5,721 bases of DNA from an uncultured Clostridia bacterium. GTDB lineage: Bacteria > Bacillota > Clostridia > Oscillospirales > Acutalibacteraceae. The translations under genes were made by a program, and so were the position numbers. Of this stretch, positions 1 through 5,721 are shown piece after piece. Positions within the stretch are counted from its first letter, which is position 1. Each line of letters opens with the position of its first letter. The notes beneath the pieces are model-generated. The model worked only from the letters and a program-made list of their open reading frames with translations, was not told the DNA's origin and ran no database searches. The stretch lies in assembly GCA_937877675.1 (NCBI GenBank), contig CALEIS010000009.1, positions 1 to 5,721 of the forward strand, read 5' to 3'.

Positions 1-542
1 AAAAAATAACCATTGACTCTGCTACAATGATGAATAAGGGACTTGAACTTATTGAAGCAGTATGGCTTTTCAATGTTCATCCGTCAAAAATCGAGATTGT
101 TGTTCATAGGGAAAGTATAATTCATTCTGCCGTTGAGTATGATGATAATGCAGTAATTGCACAGATGGGACTTCCTGATATGAAAATTCCGATTCAGTAT
201 GCTCTCACATATCCCGAGAGAATTGAATCTCTTACAGGTGAGTTGGATTTAACTAAATTAGGTACTCTTACATTCTACAAACCTGATTACGATACATTCC
301 GTTGTATGGATGTTTGTCGTGAGGCAATCACTCGTGGAGGACTTTATCCTGCATTTGCAAATTCTGCAAATGAACAGGCAAATCTGATGTTCAGAAAAGG
401 TGAAATCGGATTTTTACAGATTGCAGAGTTAGTTGAAAAAGTTATGAACGAAGCACCAAAAGTGGAAACATATACGGTGGATGATGTTTATAATGCAGAT
501 ACTCTTGCAAGAGAATTAGTACTTAAATACGCAAAACAATAA
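1..542 (+). CDS. dxr: 1-deoxy-D-xylulose 5-phosphate reductoisomerase, C-terminal part (5' end outside window)
   Basis: DXR rearranges and reduces 1-deoxy-D-xylulose 5-phosphate to 2-C-methyl-D-erythritol 4-phosphate with NADPH and a divalent metal, the first committed step of the MEP isoprenoid pathway, in the cytosol. The frame is open from base 3, so the gene enters from upstream; the ATG at 27 is internal. The first visible residues, KITIDSATMMNKGLE, are the DXR active-site signature. By alignment with the E. coli enzyme, the Ser, Asn-Lys and Glu of this motif, plus the Glu of the following IEA, correspond to S222, N227/K228, E231 and E234 (substrate and metal contacts). RESIIHS (substrate-side loop), PDMKIPI and the C-terminal helical domain (SANE, then VDDVYNADTLARE) follow in the usual order, ending in TAA. 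The NADPH-binding domain lies outside the window. The family's usual LNAANE reads ANSANE here, a mild divergence. rseP follows after 20 bases, so the two are probably co-transcribed. Confidence 0.97.
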   Translation, partial: KITIDSATMMNKGLELIEAVWLFNVHPSKIEIVVHRESIIHSAVEYDDNAVIAQMGLPDMKIPIQYALTYPERIESLTGELDLTKLGTLTFYKPDYDTFRCMDVCREAITRGGLYPAFANSANEQANLMFRKGEIGFLQIAELVEKVMNEAPKVETYTVDDVYNADTLARELVLKYAKQ

Positions 543-550
543 TTTAAGAA

Positions 551-559
551 AGCAGTGAT
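551..559 (+). promoter_or_regulatory. Weak ribosome binding site of rseP, supports TTG start
   Basis: AGCAGTGAT lies three bases before the TTG at 563. It matches the anti-Shine-Dalgarno complement (AGGAGGTGAT) imperfectly, with GTGAT as the best paired part. In this frame a stop at 545-547 leaves TTG 563 as the only start that keeps the first membrane helix intact. The assignment is an inference from position. Confidence 0.45.
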
Positions 560-562
560 TTT

Positions 563-1621
563 TTGGAAATCTGGTCAAAGGTATGGCCATTCTTAGTGGC
601 AATATTGTTCTTTGGACTTTTAATATCAATACATGAGTTAGGACATTTCGTCTTTGCAAAACTTTTTAAAGTCAAGGTCAATGAATTTGCACTTGGTATG
701 GGACCTGCTATTTTCAAAAAGAAAAAGGGCGACACAACCTATGCACTCCGTCTTTTGCCAATTGGTGGTTATGTAAGCATGGAGGGTGAGGACGAAGAAA
801 GTGCCGACGAAAATGCTTTTAATCGTAAAAAGGTGTGGAAAAGAATTATAATTGTTGCCGCAGGTGCAATTATGAATCTGATTTTAGGTGTTGTAATTGT
901 TGGAACAATTCTTTCGATGGATGATTTGATTGCAACAAACAAGGTGCTTTATTTCCACGAAGGCGCAATCAGCCAACAAACAGGACTTCAGGAAAATGAT
1001 GAAATCCTTTCGATTGACGGAAAAAAAGTATGGTCAGGAATGGATGTTTCATTCCTTATGGCACGAAGTGACGATGGTGTTTTTGATATGACAGTCCGTC
1101 GTGATGGTGAAAAAGTTAAACTTGAAGATGTTACTTTTGAAACTAGAAAAGAAGGCAAGTTTACACATATTACTTATGACTTTGTAATTCTTGGGGAAGA
1201 GCCCAATGTGCTGAATGTTATTGGGAATTCCTTTAAACAATCCGCATCTATGGCAAGAATGGTGTGGTTAAGCCTGTTTGACCTTGTAACAGGACAATAC
1301 GGATTAACCGATTTGTCGGGACCTGTGGGAACTGTAAATATAATTGCAGATATGGCATCAAGTGCCACTCAAAGCAAAGAGGGACTTATAGCAACTCTTA
1401 ATATAATGGCATTTATATCAATTAACATTGGTGTTTTCAATCTTATGCCATTACCTGCGCTTGATGGTGGCAGACTTTTCTTCCTCATTATTGAGGGAAT
1501 TCGCAGAAAACCAATAAAGCCAAAATATGAGGGCTTCATTCATGGTGCAGGTCTTGTACTATTATTACTTTTGATGGTGGTAGTAACTTTTAATGATATT
1601 GTAAATCTTATAAGGAATTAG
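563..1621 (+). CDS. rseP: Site-2 intramembrane zinc metalloprotease, RseP/RasP family
   Basis: This is a membrane-embedded zinc protease of the M50 family. Relatives cut anti-sigma factors and other single-pass proteins within the membrane (E. coli RseP on RseA; B. subtilis RasP on RsiW and FtsL); the substrate here is not known. The 352-residue protein shows a first hydrophobic helix (about 8-30) carrying the zinc motif HELGH at 24-28, GMGP at 45-48, and the conserved LRLLPIGGYVSMEGED at 62-77. A second helix spans about 94-117 and one PDZ domain about 127-205 (GLQENDEILSIDGKKV inside it). The third helix contains NLMPLPALDGG (293-303), whose Asp301 is the third zinc ligand, and a last helix covers about 326-346. 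A single PDZ and about 350 residues suit Gram-positive members; E. coli RseP has two. Translation starts at TTG: an in-frame stop lies just upstream, and the next candidate (GTG 596) would shorten the first helix. It sits between two MEP genes, as in many Clostridia. Confidence 0.96.
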   Translation: MEIWSKVWPFLVAILFFGLLISIHELGHFVFAKLFKVKVNEFALGMGPAIFKKKKGDTTYALRLLPIGGYVSMEGEDEESADENAFNRKKVWKRIIIVAAGAIMNLILGVVIVGTILSMDDLIATNKVLYFHEGAISQQTGLQENDEILSIDGKKVWSGMDVSFLMARSDDGVFDMTVRRDGEKVKLEDVTFETRKEGKFTHITYDFVILGEEPNVLNVIGNSFKQSASMARMVWLSLFDLVTGQYGLTDLSGPVGTVNIIADMASSATQSKEGLIATLNIMAFISINIGVFNLMPLPALDGGRLFFLIIEGIRRKPIKPKYEGFIHGAGLVLLLLLMVVVTFNDIVNLIRN

Positions 1622-1624
1622 GTG
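1620..1624 (+). promoter_or_regulatory. Ribosome binding site of ispG overlapping the rseP stop codon
   Basis: AGGTG overlaps the TAG stop of rseP (1619-1621) and stands six bases before the ispG ATG at 1631. Ribosomes ending rseP would sit over this site, which suggests translational coupling. The coupling is inferred; the overlap is seen. Confidence 0.7.
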
Positions 1625-1630
1625 TGATTT

Positions 1631-2683
1631 ATGATAGAACGTAGAAAAAGCCGAGTTGTAACGGCAGGTAATGTTAAAATTGGTGGTAATAATCCTATTT
1701 CTGTTCAGTCAATGCTCAATGTTATTGCAGAGGATGCAGAGGGAAATGTTCGTCAGGCAGTTGAACTTGAAAAAGCAGGTTGTCAGATTATCCGTCTTAC
1801 TGTACCTAATAAAGAGGCAGTTAATACATTATACGCAGTTAAAAATGCTGTGAAAATTCCTGTTGTTGCAGATATTCATTTCGACTATCGTTGTGCTTTG
1901 GAAAGTGTTGCAGCCGGTGTAGATAAAATTAGAATTAACCCAGGCAATATCGGTGATGACGAAAAAGTTCGTGCAGTTGCAAACGCTTGCAGGCTTCATA
2001 ATGTGCCAATCCGTATTGGTGTGAATTCAGGCTCACTTGAAAAGAATTTACTCAGCAAATACGGCTCACCAACACCTGAGGCTATGGCTGAAAGTGCTAT
2101 GTATCATATTTCACTTCTTGAAAAATTTGATTTTAACGACATCGTTGTTTCAATAAAATCTTCTGATGTACAGAAGATGGTTAAAGCATACAGATTAGTT
2201 GCAGATATGTGCGACTATCCTTTGCATTTAGGTGTTACCGAAGCAGGTACACATAATATGGCACTTGTAAAGTCAAGTATTGGTATTGGCTCACTTTTAC
2301 TTGATGGCATTGGTGATACAATTCGAGTTTCAATGACAGCAGACCCTGTAACAGAGGTTAAGGCAGGATATGACATTTTAAAGGCGGCAGGAATTAAAAC
2401 AGACTGTGCCCAAATTGTTTCTTGTCCAACTTGTGGAAGAACAAAAATTGATTTAATCGGTCTTGCAGATAAAGTTGAAAAAGCACTTGTAAACTATGAT
2501 AAGCCAATTAAGGTTGCTGTAATGGGTTGTGTTGTTAATGGCCCTGGTGAAGCAAAAGAGGCAGATATAGGTGTCGCAGGTGGCGACGGTTGTGGTGTTA
2601 TTTTCAAACATGGTGAGGTGCTTAAAAAAGTACCTGAAAACGAAATCGTAGATGAACTTTTAAAGGAAATAGAAAAAATATAA
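1631..2683 (+). CDS. ispG: 4-hydroxy-3-methylbut-2-en-1-yl diphosphate synthase (IspG/GcpE)
   Basis: IspG converts 2-C-methyl-D-erythritol 2,4-cyclodiphosphate to HMBPP by a two-electron reduction, the penultimate MEP step; electrons usually come from flavodoxin or ferredoxin. The 350-residue protein is full length for the short bacterial form, without the plant-type middle domain. The N-terminal TIM barrel shows RRKSRVV near the start, VADIHFDYR (79-87), KIRINPGNIG (99-108), RIGVNSGSLE (128-137) and HLGVTEAG (199-206). The C-terminal domain carries the [4Fe-4S] ligands Cys265 and Cys268 (SCPTCGRTKIDL) and Cys300 (MGCVVNGPGE). Glu307 is the fourth ligand, as in the E. coli C270/C273/C305/E312 set. 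It ends with GCGVIFKHGE. The segment after VQSM reads LNVIAED where the family usually has TNT and a following Asp, a local variant in an otherwise typical enzyme. The ATG is supported by AGGTG six bases upstream. polC follows after 13 bases. Confidence 0.97.
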   Translation: MIERRKSRVVTAGNVKIGGNNPISVQSMLNVIAEDAEGNVRQAVELEKAGCQIIRLTVPNKEAVNTLYAVKNAVKIPVVADIHFDYRCALESVAAGVDKIRINPGNIGDDEKVRAVANACRLHNVPIRIGVNSGSLEKNLLSKYGSPTPEAMAESAMYHISLLEKFDFNDIVVSIKSSDVQKMVKAYRLVADMCDYPLHLGVTEAGTHNMALVKSSIGIGSLLLDGIGDTIRVSMTADPVTEVKAGYDILKAAGIKTDCAQIVSCPTCGRTKIDLIGLADKVEKALVNYDKPIKVAVMGCVVNGPGEAKEADIGVAGGDGCGVIFKHGEVLKKVPENEIVDELLKEIEKI

Positions 2684-2684
2684 C

Positions 2685-2689
2685 GGTGA
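2685..2689 (+). promoter_or_regulatory. Ribosome binding site of polC
   Basis: GGTGA pairs with the 3' end of 16S rRNA and stands seven bases before the ATG at 2697, only one base after the ispG stop codon. It fixes the polC start, because the encoded MAVVKSLFGEYF begins a normal PolC N-terminal domain. Confidence 0.65.
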
Positions 2690-2696
2690 ATTACAT

Positions 2697-5600
2697 ATGG
2701 CAGTAGTAAAATCACTTTTTGGTGAGTATTTTGACTGTGGACTTAATCCCGATATTGCTTATGCAGATATTGTAGGATTTGCTGTTTCACATGAGAAAAT
2801 GAGTGCAAAACTTACCATTAAGCCTTACAGAAAAATTGAAGAAAGCCGAATAGAAGCTCTTGGAAGACAACTTTCAAGGGCTGTCAATGTTAATATAACT
2901 ATTGTTTGTGACGAGTCAAGAATCGGTTTCCGTACGGAGTTTATGGGACTTATTGTTGAAATTTTAAGGGATAAGGTAATCGTTGCAAACGGATATTTTA
3001 ATAATGCAGAGTACGAAATTCAGGGCAGAGAGTTAAAAGTTTCTCTCAAAAAAGGTGGAAAGGATATTCTCCTTTCTGCAAACTGTGATAAGGAAATCGA
3101 AAAAATTATCAAAGGTATTTTTGGCGTTGAATATACTGTAACTCTTATTCAACAAGAAGATTTCAACACAGAACTTGCTGTTGATAATATGCAGAAAAAG
3201 GCTGATGAAGAAATTCGCAGAGAAAAGAATATTCCTGAGCCAACAGCATCTGTTCCTTCTGGTGAGCCAAAGCCACATGTTGTCAAAGATGGTTTCCCAC
3301 TCTATCTTGAAACACAGAAAGCTATTTACGGAAACATTATTCGTACTGCTAACTTGCAGAATCTTTGTGATATTTCCATTGAAAGTGGTGCGGTTGCAGT
3401 CTGGGGTGAAGTTTTCAGTCTTGATGTTCGTACAACTCGTGACGGAAAAAATAATATTATCAATTTTAATATTACAGATAAAACTTATTCATATACAGTA
3501 AAGATTTTTGAAACTTGCGCAAATGCTAAAACATTCCTTGATGCGTTGAAGGAAGGTGTAACAGTACTTGTTTATGGTAAGGTTACATTCGACAAATATT
3601 CAGGTGAAAACATAATCTCTGCAACATCTGTTAATACAGTTACTCCTATCAAAAAACAGGATAAAGCAGAGAAGAAGAGAGTTGAATTGCATCTTCATAC
3701 AAATATGTCCGATATGGATGGTATGACAGGTGCCGATAAACTTGTTAAACGTGCAATTCAATGGGGACACCCTGCAATTGCAATTACTGACCACGGTAAT
3801 GTTCAAGGTTATCCTGATGCCATGAAAGGTAAGGGTAAGGATGATATTAAACTTATCTATGGTGTTGAGGGATATCTTATTGACGACATTGGCGACCCTG
3901 AAACCCCATGGGAAAAGCTTCCAAGATATCATATTATTATTCTTGTACAGAATAAGGTAGGTCTTAAAAATTTATATAAGCTTGTGTCATTGGCACATAC
4001 GACATATTTCCATACAAGACCTTGTATTCCTCGTTCAAAACTCAATGAATTACGAGAAGGTATTATTCTTGGCTCTGCTTGTGAGGCAGGTGAGTTAATT
4101 AGGGCAATTCTTCTTGAAAAGAGTGAAGAAGAAATTGTCAAGATTGCTGAATACTACGATTATCTTGAAATTCAGCCTGACGGAAATAACAAGTTTATGA
4201 TTGATGCTCATTCTGACCCTAATGCGAAAAATCCTGACAGAAATAAAGAGTATAACAAGATTAAAACTCTTGAAGATATTCGTGATATCAATCGTAAAAT
4301 CATTCATTTGGGTGATAAATTAGGCAAATTGGTTTGTGCAACAGGTGACGTTCACTTTATGGACCCTGAGGATGCAAAATTTCGTGCAATTCTTATGGCA
4401 GGTAAAGGCTTTGATGATGCAGATGACCAAGCACCACTTTACTTTAAAACAACTGATGAAATGCTTGAGGAATTTGCATACTTAGGTGAGGATACAGCAT
4501 TTGAAGTTGTTGTTACAAATACAAATAAAATCGCAGATATGATTGAACAGGTAAGACCAATTCCTGAAGGTACATTCCAACCATCAATCCCTGGTGCAGA
4601 GCAGGAACTTCGTGATATATGCTGGGCAAAGGCAAAAGATTGGTATGGTGACCCTGTTCCTGAATATGTTGCCGATAGACTTACACGAGAACTTGAATCA
4701 ATTATCAAACACGGATTCGCTGTTCTTTATATTATTGCACAGAAACTTGTTTGGGACTCTGAAGCACATGGCTATCATGTTGGCTCACGAGGTTCTGTTG
4801 GTTCATCCTTCGTTGCTACAATGGCGGGTATTTCAGAAGTTAACCCATTAGCACCTCACTATCGTTGTCCAAAGTGCCGTCATAGTGAATTCTTCCTTCA
4901 CGGTGAATATGGTTCAGGCTTTGATATGCCACCAAAGAATTGTCCACATTGTGACATTCCAATGGTTCGTGACGGTCACGAAATTCCATTCGAAACCTTC
5001 CTTGGTTTCCATGGTGACAAGGCTCCCGATATTGACCTTAACTTCTCAGGTGACTATCAGGGTAATGCCCATAGATATACAGAAGAACTTTTCGGTCGTG
5101 ACCATGTGTTCAAAGCGGGTACAATCGCAACTGTTGCTGATAAAACTGCTTATGGTTATGTTAAAAAATATCTTGATGAACGTGGCAAGGTTGTAACTCG
5201 TGCCGAAGAAGACAGACTGACAAAGGGTTGTACAGGTATTAAGCGTACAACAGGTCAGCATCCGGGCGGCATGGTTGTTGTTCCTAATGAATTTGATGTT
5301 TATGATTTCACTGCAGTCCAATTCCCTGCAAACGATACAACATCCGATATGGAAACAACTCACTTTGACTTCCATTTCTTGCATGATACAATCTTGAAAC
5401 TTGATATTCTCGGTCATGATGTGCCTACACTTTATAAACATCTTGAAGATATGACAGGAATTCCTGTTATGGATGTTGATGTATGCGACCCTAAAATTGT
5501 TAGTCTTTGTACAAGCCCAGAGGCATTAGGACTTACTCCTGAAGATATAGGTGTTCAGACAGGTACTCTTTCAATTCCTGAAATGGGTACGGATTTTGTT

Positions 5601-5721
5601 CGTGGAATGCTTATGGAAGCACAACCAAAATGCTTCTCTGACTTGTTGCAGATTTCAGGTCTTTCTCACGGTACTGACGTTTGGCTTGGTAATGCACAAG
5701 AACTTATCAAAGATGGTACTT
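2697..5721 (+). CDS. polC: DNA polymerase III alpha subunit, PolC type, lacking the inserted exonuclease domain (3' end outside window)
   Basis: PolC is the Gram-positive-type replicative DNA polymerase, acting with the beta clamp at the fork. 1008 codons are visible. Domains in order: N-terminal domain (about 1-165), linker, OB fold (about 230-320, including GEVFSLDVRTTRDGK and FNITDKTYSYTVKIF), PHP domain (about 329-560), then the polymerase core. The core shows GSRGSVGSS (696-704), a four-Cys zinc module (C724, C727, C749, C752), the catalytic pair in PDIDLNFSG (D778, D780), GQHPGG (853-858), the third catalytic Asp in KLDILGHD (D903), and finally SGLSHGTDVWLGNAQEL. Typical PolC has a DEDD exonuclease of nearly 200 residues inside PHP, with a DxETTG motif; here only a short connector joins YGVE (to 391) to H412. 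Nothing in residues 1-328 looks like a relocated exonuclease. The frame is unbroken and the flanks align to normal PolC, so this is a domain absence, not a pseudogene. The distal end of the protein, including the C-terminal finger and clamp-binding regions, is beyond the window. Confidence 0.96.
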   Translation, partial: MAVVKSLFGEYFDCGLNPDIAYADIVGFAVSHEKMSAKLTIKPYRKIEESRIEALGRQLSRAVNVNITIVCDESRIGFRTEFMGLIVEILRDKVIVANGYFNNAEYEIQGRELKVSLKKGGKDILLSANCDKEIEKIIKGIFGVEYTVTLIQQEDFNTELAVDNMQKKADEEIRREKNIPEPTASVPSGEPKPHVVKDGFPLYLETQKAIYGNIIRTANLQNLCDISIESGAVAVWGEVFSLDVRTTRDGKNNIINFNITDKTYSYTVKIFETCANAKTFLDALKEGVTVLVYGKVTFDKYSGENIISATSVNTVTPIKKQDKAEKKRVELHLHTNMSDMDGMTGADKLVKRAIQWGHPAIAITDHGNVQGYPDAMKGKGKDDIKLIYGVEGYLIDDIGDPETPWEKLPRYHIIILVQNKVGLKNLYKLVSLAHTTYFHTRPCIPRSKLNELREGIILGSACEAGELIRAILLEKSEEEIVKIAEYYDYLEIQPDGNNKFMIDAHSDPNAKNPDRNKEYNKIKTLEDIRDINRKIIHLGDKLGKLVCATGDVHFMDPEDAKFRAILMAGKGFDDADDQAPLYFKTTDEMLEEFAYLGEDTAFEVVVTNTNKIADMIEQVRPIPEGTFQPSIPGAEQELRDICWAKAKDWYGDPVPEYVADRLTRELESIIKHGFAVLYIIAQKLVWDSEAHGYHVGSRGSVGSSFVATMAGISEVNPLAPHYRCPKCRHSEFFLHGEYGSGFDMPPKNCPHCDIPMVRDGHEIPFETFLGFHGDKAPDIDLNFSGDYQGNAHRYTEELFGRDHVFKAGTIATVADKTAYGYVKKYLDERGKVVTRAEEDRLTKGCTGIKRTTGQHPGGMVVVPNEFDVYDFTAVQFPANDTTSDMETTHFDFHFLHDTILKLDILGHDVPTLYKHLEDMTGIPVMDVDVCDPKIVSLCTSPEALGLTPEDIGVQTGTLSIPEMGTDFVRGMLMEAQPKCFSDLLQISGLSHGTDVWLGNAQELIKDGT
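3870..3929 (+). other. Short connector in the PHP domain of PolC where the DnaQ-like exonuclease is normally inserted
   Basis: These codons encode residues 392-411, GYLIDDIGDPETPWEKLPRY. They bridge two conserved PHP segments, KLIYGVE before and HIIILVQNKVGLKNLYKLVS after. In B. subtilis-type PolC, the LVDD at this point leads into the exonuclease with its VFDVETTG motif, and the chain returns to PHP nearly 200 residues later. No DxE, no HNxxFD-like and no HxxxxD-type exonuclease motif is present here, so no remnant is left. The resulting layout resembles the uninterrupted PHP domain of DnaE-type polymerases. Confidence 0.85.

Noticed and set aside
543..562. Search for a terminator or promoter between dxr and rseP, and likewise in the 1622-1630 and 2684-2696 gaps
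   Set aside because: The gaps are too short, and no hairpin with a T-run or -35/-10 pair could be found in them.
3175..3501. 108-codon open frame on the plus strand in another frame of polC
   Set aside because: It overlaps the PolC linker and OB fold, which are clearly coding in their own frame; the alternative translation shows no recognisable domain.
3906..3920. CCATGG and AAGCTT, two six-base palindromes three bases apart, right in the PolC connector, resembling a cloning scar at the place of the missing domain
   Set aside because: Both are in frame, encode ordinary residues (PWEKL) and lie in an otherwise natural gene. Two common hexamers close together are expected by chance often enough, and nothing else suggests an engineered construct.
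3600..3932. 110-codon open frame on the minus strand opposite the PolC PHP domain
   Set aside because: It is antisense to a well-conserved domain and has the composition typical of a shadow frame in this AT-rich sequence. There is no independent support.
5046..5441. 131-codon open frame on the minus strand inside polC
   Set aside because: It lies wholly opposite conserved PolC polymerase motifs, its translation resembles no protein I know and is rich in Cys, Ile and Asn as antisense frames here tend to be, and no binding site is evident.
2697..5721. Possibility that polC is a pseudogene or frameshifted because the exonuclease is missing
   Set aside because: All 1008 visible codons are open in one frame, and the OB, PHP, zinc, palm and catalytic Asp motifs are intact and in the normal order. 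The absence is confined to one domain boundary.

Overview
The window is a compact, AT-rich, single-strand gene cluster. It reads dxr (3' part), rseP, ispG, polC (5' part), all on the + strand with gaps of only 20, 9 and 13 bases, so it is almost certainly read as one transcript. PolC is the Gram-positive-type replicative polymerase. Its presence, the AT-rich codon use and the dxr-rseP-ispG-polC order point to a bacterium of the Bacillota, most likely class Clostridia (perhaps an anaerobic gut-type lineage). That placement is inferred from gene content, not from a marker RNA.

Layout: bases 1-542 hold the C-terminal part of DXR, the second enzyme of the MEP isoprenoid pathway. Bases 563-1621 hold a complete site-2 membrane metalloprotease (RseP/RasP family) that starts at TTG. 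Bases 1631-2683 hold a complete IspG, the iron-sulfur enzyme of the penultimate MEP step. From 2697 to the window end lie the first 1008 codons of PolC. No RNA gene, mobile element, repeat array, CRISPR, terminator or promoter is visible, and no stretch over 20 bases is free of a gene.

The genes combine isoprenoid precursor synthesis (dxr, ispG), regulated intramembrane proteolysis (rseP) and chromosome replication (polC). This is an ordinary housekeeping neighbourhood for the group.

The one clearly unusual feature is in PolC. Canonical PolC carries a DnaQ-like (DEDD) 3'-5' proofreading exonuclease of nearly 200 residues inserted inside its PHP domain. Here that insertion is absent: the PHP domain runs from the YGVE motif (residue 391) to the next metal-ligand histidine (residue 412) through a 20-residue connector. 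The reading frame is open, the joins are clean, and every PHP metal-ligand motif I can recognise is kept. The replicase would therefore have to proofread through its PHP domain, through a separate exonuclease, through a domain moved to the unseen C-terminus, or not at all.
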